The translations under genes and the position numbers were made by a program. 64,000 nucleotides of DNA. Origin: Patescibacteria group bacterium UBA2023 (GTDB taxonomy: Bacteria > Patescibacteriota > Gracilibacteria > BD1-5 > UBA2023). Below are positions 19,442 through 29,100 of this stretch, piece after piece (the first letter of the stretch is position 1; each line of letters starts with the position of its first letter). The notes below the pieces were generated by a model. The model worked only from the letters and a program-made list of their open reading frames with translations. It made no database searches and was not told the origin of the DNA. Where the stretch lies: NCBI GenBank assembly GCA_002335145.1, contig DDBV01000024.1:36097-100096 (forward strand), written 5' to 3'.

Positions 19442-21118
19442 ATGAATCATTCGACACACACCGGAGTTTCAGTCACCCGCCAAAAACGGGTGGCTTTTTA
19501 TCTGCGGGTCAGCAGTGAAGAACAAGCCAAGAACGGTTTCGGTCTGGATGCTCAGAAGGATTCCCTGACGAAGTACCTGAAATCGCGGGAAGCCGACGGA
19601 TGGACGTGCGACTTTTCAAGGCATCTCTTCATAGACGATGGGTACAGCGGATCGCTCGAAAGCCGTCCGGCCTTTGACCGCATGAAAAAAGTCATAGAAC
19701 GCTGAGAAATCGAGGTCGTCCTCGTGAACAGTTTCGACCGACTCTTCCGAGACGTGAAACTCTGCCTGAGTTTCATCGACACGTTTTGTATCGGGGACGT
19801 CGAGCTCAAATCCGCCCTCGAATGGAATATCGATCCGAAACACGAAGACGGACGCATGTTTCTGTCATTCACCCAGATCTTCGCCGAAAACGAACGGAAT
19901 AAGATCACGAAGCGGACGATGGCCGGAAAACGAGCCAAAGCGTCGCAAGGACACATCGTTTCGGGAACGACGATTTTCTGATACCGTAAAGACAAAGATG
20001 GGAAAGCCATCATTCACGAGGTGGAGGCCGAGGTAGTACGTCGGATGTTCGACTTGTTCGTGAACAAACGGAAAACGCAGTCCGAGATCGCCCATATCCT
20101 CACGAACGAAAAATCGCCGAGCCGTTCGGATCTCGACCCAAGAGCTAAGCGTAAACGAGTGAACAGCTACGGAACGTGGTCGCAAGAGACGATTTCCCGA
20201 TATATCAAAGACTCGACGTACATGGGTCAGGGGTATTTTGGAAAGACGACGCAGAAAAAATTCCCGTGAGGAATCACGAGGACGGTCATGAAACCGAGGG
20301 AAGAATGGATTTTACAGTCTTTCCCGGCCATCATCGACGAAGAACTCTTTTTGGATGCCCAAAAACTCCTCGAAAGCAAGGCCAATCCTCCCCGTAAAAA
20401 GCACTGTCGGAAATACCTCCTCACGAGTATGCTCGTATGCGGGATATGCGGACGGGGATACCAAGGATATACTTCGGGGAAAGATACCGTCCACTATCGC
20501 TGTCGCTGAGGGAAAAGCACCCAAAGAGTCGAACATGCCTGTCCGAACGCCCAGGTTTCCTGAACGAAAATAGAAAAGTTCGTATGGGGAATCGTGTCGT
20601 CGCTCCTGAACGACCCGAAAAAATTCTCTCAAGAATTCGAGCGAATCTCGAATATTTCCGACAAACTCTCGAAATTCACGACGGAACTTGAGTGAGTCGA
20701 AGTGCGTCTCGAAGTCGAAAGACGACATATCCAAGAAGCCTACGATATGAGAATCACGGCCGAATCCGAACAAGCGAAATCCGCCTGCGACAACATCATC
20801 AAGGGAATCGAGGGGAGAATTCGCCGACTGACGGAAACGAAGGAAGAACTTTCCGCCCTGATAAAAACCGAACGTGAAAAATCGGCCACGGCTAAAAACA
20901 TCGAAGGTCTTTCGACGCTCTACAAAAAGAACCTCGTTGAAATCGGGGAAAATTTCGAGACGAAAGAAAGACTCGTGAAAACGCTCATAAAACGGGTGGA
21001 AATCCATACGGACGTTCTCAGGGTCTACTTTCAATTCACCAATCCTTCCTCGCCCTACGAAACGAAAAACAATGCTCGCCTTATTTCTATGGACTACGGA
21101 CGAAAGCATATCTCATAA
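19442..21118 (+). CDS. Large serine recombinase with zinc ribbon
   Basis: 558 residues with six in-frame TGA-Gly codons. The catalytic resolvase domain begins RVAFYLRVSSEEQAKNGFGL with the nucleophilic Ser in the VSS motif, and NSFDRLFRDVKLCLSFID follows with the conserved Arg. The recombinase domain covers about 190-300 (YMGQGYFGKTTQKKFP). A zinc ribbon is complete: LVCGICGRGY and later YRC and HACP. C-terminal coiled coil at about 420-500. It integrates or excises DNA between short att sites without cofactors. It is canonical, in contrast to the recombinase at 1883, which lacks the zinc ribbon. Followed by a strong terminator. Confidence 0.93.
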
Positions 21119-21138
21119 AGAACGAGAGGAATGACGAA

Positions 21139-21177
21139 AACGACGGGCAGGTTTCTTCTGTCCGTCGTCTTTATTTT
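21139..21177 (+). terminator. Terminator of second serine recombinase
   Basis: CGACGGgCAG / CTGtCCGTCG stem with 8-nt loop followed by TCTTTATTTT, about 20 bp after the stop. Confidence 0.8.
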
Positions 21178-21499
21178 GGAAAACGCATAAAAACCTATCT
21201 ATTTCATGAGAGAGAATTCACTCACTCAATTTGTACCATACATACTCCTATCTCTTTAAAAACATGCAATTTTTATAGCTCATTCATGTTTCTCTTCGAT
21301 GGCCTATTCCCAAGAAACGAAGACGTGCCTACGACCACGGGTATCTTTGAAAGGGGGTACTCCCGTTTACGGGTCTTTATCTTATATACCATATACCATA
21401 CCGAATAATACGTTGAAAATACCCCATCCATCGTTTTCCCTTTATTTTACAAAGAAGGGGTTGCGAAAGGTGGGGTATTTATTCCTCAGCGGAGGGTAT
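21178..21499. other. Intergenic region beside recombinase; large hairpin
   Basis: Convergent gap between recombinase and lipoprotein gene. It contains a perfect 10-bp inverted repeat (21417-21426 and 21471-21480, AAATACCCCA) with an inner CCCTTT/AAAGAAGGG pairing, and repeats of ATACCAT around 21385-21402. A 69-codon plus-strand ORF here looks non-coding. A candidate place for the recombinase att site; nothing else seen. Confidence 0.4.
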
Positions 21500-22669
21500 C
21501 TACCCTAACTTAGTCACTTTCCCGTTTGATACGTTTATACGGTAAATAGCCTGCTCTGACTCCAGTCCGCCATTTCTTTCGACATCCAATTGAATAATGA
21601 CCGAGTTCGTTTTCTTTTCGTACCTTACGAAAGAACAGAACAGTCCTGTCGAGGTAGCGGAGTCGGGCGGATTACACAGAGAAAGACTTATCCGGGTCGC
21701 AGGTCGCACTACGCGCTTAATGCCCGCGTTATCCGTAAACTTGATGACGTCTTCCTCGTTTTCTCAGAACGAAGCCGTCACTTTCGACCAGTTTATAGCG
21801 GGAGTCCTCGTCGTGATCTTCAAAGAGTTACGAATGAAGTCGAGTTCTTTCGTTACCAGTTCGAGGCGTTTCGGGTCGGAATCCCACTTTTCGACGGTAG
21901 ATTGAATGGAAATGAAATTCGCTCAGAGAAAGATGTCGGCCGAGCCGTCCTTGAACCGGGTAATCCCGGCACTTGAGGACGTGCCGTCGGAAAGTTTTGA
22001 GTCCATGGAATAGAGTTCTTTCGATCCGGCATATTTTTCCTCGTACCAGTCAGCACCTCATCCGAAACCCATTTGCATAATGGAATCATAGTACGAATAC
22101 TTAACCCCCGATTCACCGATAAGGACAGGTTCAGGTGATCCCTTTTCGTACGCGCAGGCCGCAGGAAAATCGAACGAAACGACGCGCATTCTTCCCGAAA
22201 GCTTTTTGTTATCATCGGGAACCATATCGGGATCGACATAGGTCTCAAACGAGACGTGACAGATGGGATTCGCGTCATCGAGGAATTTCAGAGTTTCTTC
22301 TTTCGTGGCGAAGGTTTTCTCGCCCTTGGTTCCATCGGGTTTGATGTATCCGAAAGCCGCTTTGTACTGCGTGATCTGATAGCGTTTCCCGTTGGGGACG
22401 GAATGTTGGTCTACGACGAGGGGGTTCTTGGAGTCGAGAAGACTCTTGAGGCTCCCACTTCCTGAGAAAAGCTCGCTGTTGGAGCCGTCGGATTTCTTGA
22501 AGAAATATGACGCTCCGGATTGGTAGAGGAGGTACTCCTTCCCGTTCGGGGTTTCGTACCGTTGGGGTGGGATCTCCTTCGGGCGCAGTACGTCGAGCGT
22601 AGAGAGGTTTCATATACCGCAACTTCACAGCAGAAGCGGGGCGATGAGAAATAAGAAGTATTTCTTCAT
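21500..22669 (-). CDS. Lipoprotein of unknown function
   Basis: 389 residues in code 25 with TGA-Gly throughout. The N terminus MKKYFLFLIAPLLLGSCGIG is a type II signal with lipobox LLGSC; the lipobox Gly itself is encoded by TGA, so under the standard code the signal would be cut off. The mature part is Ser/Lys-rich and contains a central acidic beta-rich region (GKRYQITQYKAAFGYIKPDG) and a C-terminal YRINVSNGKVTKLG. No family recognised. Lgt, which would modify the Cys, is encoded at 35.7 kb. First of several minus-strand envelope genes. Confidence 0.75.
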
Positions 22670-22703
22670 GATTAAAAAAAACAGTGATTAGGGGGAATGT
22701 CGC

Positions 22704-22883
22704 TTACCGATAGGGGGTAGAGTGTCCGCACGACCACTGATAGGCCGTGAAGACGAGTCCGCATTTCTTACATGCGGTAGGTTTTCATTTGAAACCCGCT
22801 CCGCAGGAAGTACATTTTTGGTATACCTTTCAGAGCTTACAGATGGGACAGCTCTTTGCTTTCGCTCAGACTTTTCAGGCCAT
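22704..22883 (-). CDS. Zinc-ribbon miniprotein
   Basis: 59 residues, start ATG 22881-22883, stop TAA 22704-22706. Four TGA-Gly codons make it invisible with the standard code. Cys pairs are regular: SCPICKLG (12,15), KCTSCGAG (24,27), ACKKCGLV (38,41), and a last Cys-x-His (SCGHS, 52/54), predicting two zinc sites as in double-zinc-ribbon proteins. The N terminus MAGKVGAKAK is basic. Role unknown, possibly nucleic-acid binding or protein interaction. It lies between the lipoprotein and the repeat protein on the same strand. Confidence 0.8.
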
Positions 22884-22924
22884 ATTTAGCAGAGATGAAG
22901 AATAGTGGGGAATTTCGTTTACGC

Positions 22925-24955
22925 CTACAAATCGCACGTTCGCAGAATCTTGTATTTCTTGGCTATATATTCACCCATGAGATACAAGATGGTCGCCTTT
23001 TTTGAATCCGGATCAAGTTTTCCTGCGGCAGTTTGGAGCTTACAAAACACTCCTTTGTAAAAAGCATACTTGTCGGAAAAGTCCGAGATATTTTTGCTTT
23101 GCAACTTCTTCGTCAGGAGTCGATCCATGTTTTTTACGATCGGGAGTCTACCCTCTATGATGAGGGGAATAAACCCGGTCGCCGGCTGCGGATTTGCCCT
23201 ACAGAAACGACTGGCAAATATAGGATCTGAAAATTCACAACTATTAAGAGGAATTGGTGCTTCAATCTGTTCGTAGCGAAATTCTCTATAGTCGTAGTGC
23301 ATTGCCTCGACAATCTTTTGCACTATTTCAGCTTCTACCGTATCCGTAGAAAAATCTTCCGATCGAATGTGTTCTAAGGCAACTTCCGTGGCAATCTTGG
23401 AAATAAGAAAGAATACGCCGGTATCCTTAAGGAATCAATAGCCCCCTCACAAAGTCCCCGTGCTACTGTTTACGACTTCTTCCATTTGTTTCACGATAGG
23501 ATGAGATTTAGGTGGGCGAGTTTCTACGAGCTTTTTCATGGATTTTACTAACGCAATGGTAGATTCTTCGATAGTTTGAACAGATCAAGAATAAGATACT
23601 CTTTGCACTTGAAAATCCGAGTTTTCATAAGGAGTTGCGCTTTCAGTTGAGTTCTTACGGATTCTTTTTAAAACCGCTTGCAGACTCGTGGATTTATTAT
23701 TGAGTGCCGTAAGCATAGGAATATAGTCCGAATAGGGATTCAGGGCTATGGCATCCAGGACATCTGTCGGGGTCGATGGATTACTTGCAAGTGTAGTCTG
23801 TAAATTCTTCGTATCCGAAAAACTGCGTAGGATATCGGCGGGAGTTGAGGGGTTTTGTGCCAACGAGAATTTCATGAACGAGTTGGCGTTCTTTGAAAAT
23901 TCCACCAACATATCGGTCGGAGTAGAAGAATTGACTGCTACCATGTACGGCATGAATGGGTCGGGATCTTTTAACAACTCCACCAACATATCGGTCGGAG
24001 TAGATGGATTTGAAGCAATGGTATTCCGCAGGGAATGGCTGTCTCCGTATGACATCTCCAATAACTCTATCCTGCCATTATAGAGGCGTGTTTCGGCATA
24101 CTTTACTAGATGCTCGGAAGCCTGCGGATGCTTCGCAAGCTCTCGCAGATCAGTCGCCGCAGTATTTGGATTTGCTGCAACCAATTTTAGTATTTTGATA
24201 GGACTATCTTTTAGTAGTAGTCGAAGAACATCGGGGGACACCCGACGCGAACTGGCCACCAAGGAACGTAGGTCATCCGCGGTAACAAAGAGACCTCCAT
24301 ATGGGGGTTCTGAAAGTACCGATGCACGCAACTCATCATCGGAACGACCGGTAATATCCCGAGCCAGATTGTCGATAGCCTCTTGTGGAACGGCATTATT
24401 TTTCAAAAAATTATCTATGACCCACGAATCGGCTTCGTGAACAAAGAGATCGGCTACTTCCGAGGGAATTTTTTTATTCATAGCAACACTCGCACGAACG
24501 AGAATATCTTGATCTTTCGCTAGTTTTTTAAGAATTTCCATGGGGGCGTGAATGTTTCCGCCGGCCAATTTTCGAAGTGGAATATCTTCAGATTCGGCCA
24601 TACGTCGTATCGACTCTTGGTCGGAGTAATCCGAAGCCTGTTCGTACTCTTCCTGGATGATGGGGAACTTTCTTGAGCATGGTCCGCGTACTGGTGCGAG
24701 TTCGGTTATTAGATGCCGGCGACGTGCTATTTCCCCCATAAAAAATACATTACCTGCGTAGGCAAGTTCCATGCTACGGATATAAGCCGTGTGATCATCT
24801 TCGCACTCTATCTCAGCAGGAGTGCGGACGATCTCGAACGCCTGAACTGAATCAGCCACGAATCATCCGAATACCGAAAGTAGAGGAACTATAACGACAG
24901 CAAGCCTTCTGAGGTGTGGTCAGGTACGAGCTCAGAAAAAAGTAATTTTCTTCAT
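22925..24955 (-). CDS. Leucine-rich-variant (LRV) repeat protein, membrane-targeted
   Basis: 676 residues in code 25 from ATG 24953-24955. The N terminus has Arg-rich residues then LAVVIVPLLSVFGGFVADSVQ, a signal or anchor helix. Repeats of about 24-30 residues cover about 120-400 with the LRV core, for example ASNPSTPTDMLVELLKDPDP, NSSTPTDMLVEFSKNAN, AQNPSTPADILRSFSDT and ASNPSTPTDVLDAIALNP. Such right-handed helical solenoids bind proteins. The C-terminal 200 residues are unrelated (two TGA-Gly-rich turns, then FLISKIATEVALEH). Probably an exported interaction scaffold. In front of the SLH protein gene and likely co-expressed with it. Confidence 0.8.
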
Positions 24956-24978
24956 AATGACCCGTGGTAAGGGGTAAG

Positions 24979-26301
24979 CTATTTCACTCGGTATCAGACG
25001 AGTGTGCCGTTGTAGTCGATGTAGTTAATATCTCCAGTTGTGTACAGTCGAGGTTCATACGCGGAACGCAGAAAGTAATACGTTCAATCCACCTCCTTTA
25101 CACTGTTTAGTTCCTGCCAGATGTTAAAACAACTTGTGTTTTTTGTATTCCTACAGAGCTCCATGCCAAGGAACCCGAACAAAACAGGCTCTTTCCTATC
25201 TTCAGATACATCGCTATATGCCGTCGCTTCATAAAATTGGCTGTCTTTCTCGATGTGTACTTGCCACTTCCCCTTGGAAAGAACGGTCGCAAGAACGATA
25301 TTTTGCTTAATAGTGTCATCCGAGTCCTCGGAGCCCAGGACAAACGAAAGGGTGTACTGGCTCGTTACGGCTTTTCGGTCGTACTTCTCGTTACGAGAAT
25401 CCACATAGCGGTAGTCACGCTCATACGCATACGTCATTCCGTTATAAAACACCCCTCCCTGATACTTCGTGGCTGAAACGTAAACGGGAATTTTCGAGAG
25501 AAGCGTTTGGAGTTTTTGCTGATCCCCCACTTGATCCTGACTCTTTTTGTCGAGAAGCGGGAAAATCACGCTCGCGTCCTTTTTCTTAAAACCCTCAAGG
25601 AGCTCGCTCGTTACCTGCTTGGAGACAGCGACCGCGTAGAATTGGAACAAGAGATTCATCATCTCTCCGCGTGTGAGTTTTTGCTCGTAGCTCTCGGTTG
25701 CTGGTCGTTCATTGTTTGAGAACCGAATACCGTTGCTGAGAGCCACCGTGACGAACTCGTAGTACCACTTTCCGGTGTCGATAAAATCGGAGACTTTTGA
25801 GACCTGAGATTCATTTGACTCGATTCCGAAAACATTCACGAGGATCTTATGAGCCTCGGAAACGAGAATATTGTCGTTCGGATGAAAAGTTCCGTCCGCG
25901 TATCCTCCGAGGTATTTCTTGACCTTGGAGTAGCAGAGGTACTTGTTGTACCACTTGTCGGGGGACGAGTCCGTGAAACAGTTCGTATTGTACTCGTCTC
26001 CGATGGGCTCCTTGGTGACGTTGAACATCATCTTCAAGAACTCAGCTCGGGTGATCTGTCCGTCTGGGAGAAATTTTCCGGCGTTGATGCCGTCTTTGTA
26101 TCCGTCGAATACTCCGACCTCGTATCCCCACTGGATCGAATCGTAGTAGGGGTTGTCGAGATTTTCTTGGGAAATGGTCTCGTTGACGTCTCTCGTTTTT
26201 TCGAGCATCGTCAGCGCGTAAGCCGACTGGGAGGTCACGATAATCGCCAAAGCGAGCAAAGCACTCGCTATCCGCGAAGATATGGAAGTTGTCATGGACA
26301 T
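24979..26301 (-). CDS. S-layer homology (SLH) domain protein
   Basis: 440 residues; stop becomes TAG 24979-24981 once the TGA at 25084 is read as Gly. Signal peptide about 1-29 (IASALLALAIIVTSQSAYA). Three SLH modules follow: YDSIQWGYEVGVFDGYKDG with ITRAEFLKMM; KWYNKYLCYSKVKKYLGGYA with VSEAHKILVN; and WYYEFVTVALSNGI with LTRGEMMNLLFQF. SLH modules anchor proteins to cell-wall polymers. The remaining C-terminal half is a beta-rich domain (YVSATKYQGGVFYNGMTYAY). Function probably envelope attachment plus an unknown surface role. Confidence 0.9.
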
Positions 26302-26319
26302 AGTGAAAAAGGGTGGCTG

Positions 26320-26559
26320 TTAAAGGGGGTTTTTATCTTCCGTCGGGGTCTTTGGTTTGGCCGTAGGGAGAATATGCAGATTCATAGCCCACAATTCTAG
26401 GGCTATGACTACGAGCAGGTTAACTGCCACATATCCAGTAACCGGAAGGACTTCTTCGATAGTAGAAAAGGGAGTTGCCCATCGTATCAGTGTGACAACC
26501 AACATAATCGTTGATATCACTCCAGCGACAAAACGTATGAAGTTTGGAAATGCGTTCAT
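26320..26559 (-). CDS. Small two-helix membrane protein
   Basis: 79 residues with two transmembrane helices, about 8-26 (FVAGVISTIMLVVTLIRWA) and 38-58 (VTGYVAVNLLVVIALELWAM), and a short Pro/Lys-rich soluble tail (PTAKPKTPTEDKNPL). Located 18 bp before the SLH gene on the same strand. No family recognised; could be a small envelope or holin-like protein. Confidence 0.65.
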   Translation of the reverse strand: MNAFPNFIRFVAGVISTIMLVVTLIRWATPFSTIEEVLPVTGYVAVNLLVVIALELWAMNLHILPTAKPKTPTEDKNPL

Positions 26560-27090
26560 AGGGAGAGGGGTTGTTATTAAGAAGGCTGAGAGAAATTAGC
26601 ACGAATGAATTCTTGCAGGATTTTAGACCTTTGTGTAGTAGGGCTTTTTATTTGAACGCATCGAAACAAGAGATGCTCGACAGGAACGCTCTCGCACGAA
26701 GCGACAAACCCCCTCCCCATGAATGTACCCGCATGGGACGGGAAGACCTGCTCATAGGCCGGAAATGGTCAAAAAATAAAGGCGTATTTCCGTGTAGGAT
26801 TCGCCTTTAAATTTGTGTCATGACAAACAATAAAGGACGACTCGTACACTTTTGGATTGTTTGCTTAAGACATCCGCGGCCCCATCTTTCCGTAAAGCAA
26901 AGAAGGAGACTCTTGTGTACAAGCCGTCCTGACTATTGCTTTACGTACAAAGTAGCCCGAATTCACGAAGAAAACGAAGCCCTTTGGGGGCACAGGGATG
27001 TCTTAAGCCCCTTAATATTATGTTTTTTCGACGATCAATCAACCCCGAACTTGATTCGCTCCCGAATTTCAAAAAATAAGTCCATAGGAC
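26560..27090. other. Intergenic region with 22-bp repeat and hairpins
   Basis: Contains an AAAGGCG / CGCCTTT hairpin at about 26779-26810, a second copy of the 22-bp repeat at 26903-26924 (20 of 22 identical to 8891-8912), and inverted segments CGTAAAGCAA / TTGCTTTACG around it. A plus-strand ORF of 122 codons (26820-27188) overlaps these structures and the real minus-strand gene and is unlikely to be coding. Possible junction of two elements. Confidence 0.4.
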
Positions 27091-28116
27091 TTATTTCATT
27101 TTTCGGAGATTTTGTGGGCTGTGGAGAATGCTTTTGTAGGAGTCGCCGAGACAGGATTTCTCGTTTACGAGCAGGGCTCATTCCGTGAAGAAATGACGAT
27201 TCCCCCTCCCCCGTCTTTTTCACTCGGCCGTGTGTTTGTCATAGGCGTAGTCGGGAAAGGGTCTCGGTTGCAGAAAATCATATTTCGCGAGATCGATAGC
27301 ATCGTAGAGGGTGTCGATTCGGGTTTGGGTTTTCTCTACTTCTTCTTCGGAGGTCGTCCTGAGACGGTTGGCATGACGACTCGCAAGATAGAAAAACGTG
27401 TAGTAGAGCAGGGTTCCGTCTTTTCCCGCGAGCAGTTCCTTGTAGAAGAAAGCGATCCTCGCGTACCGAGTCATGATAGTCAGGACGACGGGGTCTTTTA
27501 TGGTCGCCAAGAATCCCCCGATCTTCTGTTCGAGGGTTCGGTTGTATCGCTTGTAATATTCGCGTATCTCGGCGGGTTTCAGTGGGGTATTTTCGTTGGT
27601 TGTCCCGAGAAAGTTCATCACATCCTCAGCTTTCGCCTTGATCTCTTTCGAGAAGGTCGGAGCATTCAGAAACATGATGGGTCGGTCGAAGGTCTGAAAG
27701 AACGAAGAGTCCTTGTCGGTGAACCTCATCCGATTCGCACAGATGCAGTTATCCACTTCCCGATTCTTCGGACTTATGCAGAGAAGCACTATGAGTTTCA
27801 AGAGTATTTGCTCGTCTGTCTCTTTCACGATATCCGACGCATTCGATATCCTCGTGAAAAAGCCGTCGCCGGACTGATCGAGTCAGTCGAGTCCGAAAAT
27901 ATTGACGATGGGTTTCGCGAGAAAGAGATTCGCAAATCCGATATCTTCGACGAGATAGGTGAGGATTTTCGTGACGACGATCTTCTTGCCTCCCGCAGAG
28001 GAAGCCATGAGAGTATTCGCGTAGTACAGAGCATCTTCCACAAGACCCCTTCGTACCGACTTCTGAAGGGCCGAAATATTCGTGAAAAGTTCGTTCGTGA
28101 AATCTTCTGCTGGCAT
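27091..28116 (-). CDS. RarA/MgsA C-terminal-like protein
   Basis: 341 residues in code 25 from ATG 28114-28116; two TGA-Gly codons join what would otherwise be separate ORFs, ending TAA 27091-27093. The segment ALQKSVRRGLVEDALYYANT followed by KIVVTKILTYLVEDIGFANL matches the C-terminal domain of RarA/MgsA clamp-loader-like ATPases (KSIRGSD..AALYW...EDIGLA pattern), but no Walker motifs are present, so it is a domain without its ATPase. The C-terminal half is helical and aromatic, with a basic tail. A role in replication or recombination of the element is inferred. Confidence 0.6.
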
Positions 28117-28298
28117 GGATATACGACAAAGGACGGATATGCCGCCATAGTATTCGTTTTTTGAGGAAAGTCCCGAGCGATAAATTTTGACCGTAACACA
28201 ATCTCTACGTATTTCTACACGAACGAACCAAAGCAAGAATATATATTTTTCGAGAAAAGCATACAATCACGGTACTTATCCACACTTCATTCTTTATT

Positions 28299-28808
28299 AT
28301 GAATCAACAAATTCTTACAGGTGACGTTTCTAACAAAATCAGCTCAAAACAATCGATTATATTTACCGCTCAATGTCCCAATTTAGACCTGCTATCTACA
28401 CAGTGTATCTTTAGTATCAAGTTTCAGAACAAATGAAGCAAAACTGGTCATAAAGACGGAGAAATATCCTTAAAAATTTATGAGATAAAAACGGGAAATA
28501 TTCTTTTATTTAACAATATTGAAAAAGTTCAAAGAGATGACACTTGTAATGACTACATACAAGATTTTATGAAGTATGTCTTTGAGGCAATTAGGGGAGC
28601 ATACAACACATATGATATCAAGTATGTTATTGGAAAGAATGTTGATTCCTATGCTAAGGGGCTCATAGCAAAATACGAAAGTAATGGCTTCTTATTCTAT
28701 AAATCATATATAGACTTATGATCAAATCACCCAGACCATGCAGAAATAACATCAATTATTCAAGATGAGTCAATTTCTCTCATACCCTTTGTAATACTTA
28801 AAATCTAA
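28299..28808 (+). CDS. AT-rich orphan protein
   Basis: 169 residues visible only in code 25 (TGA-Gly at two places, after KFQNK and YIDL). Base composition is far more AT-rich than its surroundings, indicating recent import. Sequence: N-terminal beta strands (LTGDVSNKISSKQSIIFTAQ), then a Lys-rich GEISLKIYEIKTGNILLFNN and a C-terminal segment SYAKGLIAKYESNGF that resembles the acetyl-CoA-binding helix region of GNAT proteins only vaguely. No confident family. It lies between the RarA-like gene and tRNA-Cys, at the element boundary. Confidence 0.65.
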
Positions 28809-28892
28809 CAAAAAAACAGAGTGTGCCCCCCACTAAGGCTTATATTTTACAATCTACACCTCCACAAACCATACCGTATCCTCTAATACGTC

Positions 28893-28960
28893 AAAAAATA
28901 CATCGTCGGGGAGAAAGTGTTGTCTGACGACAAATTCTCTCATGGGACGATGTATTTTTT
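28893..28960. terminator. Bidirectional terminator at element/core boundary
   Basis: A perfect 15-bp stem, AAAAAATACATCGTC / GACGATGTATTTTTT, encloses a second small hairpin (GAGAA...TTCTC). Poly-A and poly-T ends let it work for the plus-strand orphan gene and the minus-strand tRNA. Confidence 0.8.
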
Positions 28961-28973
28961 CTTCACGTTGGAT

Positions 28974-29048
28974 TGGAGGCACCCAGCGGAGTCGAACCGC
29001 TCTCCAAGGCTTTGCAGGCCTCTGTATAACCGCTCTACCAGGGCGCCA
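28974..29048 (-). tRNA. tRNA-Cys (GCA)
   Basis: On the minus strand a full cloverleaf folds: acceptor GGCGCCC / GGGTGCC, D arm with GGTAGAGCGG, anticodon loop CTGCAAA giving anticodon GCA, T arm CGGTTCGACTCCG and encoded CCA. It marks the border between accessory genes (left) and conserved genes (right), a classic integration site. Confidence 0.96.
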
Positions 29049-29100
29049 GAGCTGGCCTATTATAGCCGATTCACCAAAAACACAAGCCGAATTTGGAAAA

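Noticed and set aside
21299-21508. 69-codon plus-strand ORF beside the second serine recombinase
   Set aside because: Overlaps a large hairpin and has no family features or ribosome-binding context.
26820-27188. 122-codon plus-strand ORF in the gap after the SLH gene
   Set aside because: Overlaps inverted repeats and a real minus-strand gene; Arg/Cys-rich random-like composition.
27112-28164. 350-codon plus-strand ORF
   Set aside because: Shadow of the minus-strand RarA-like gene.
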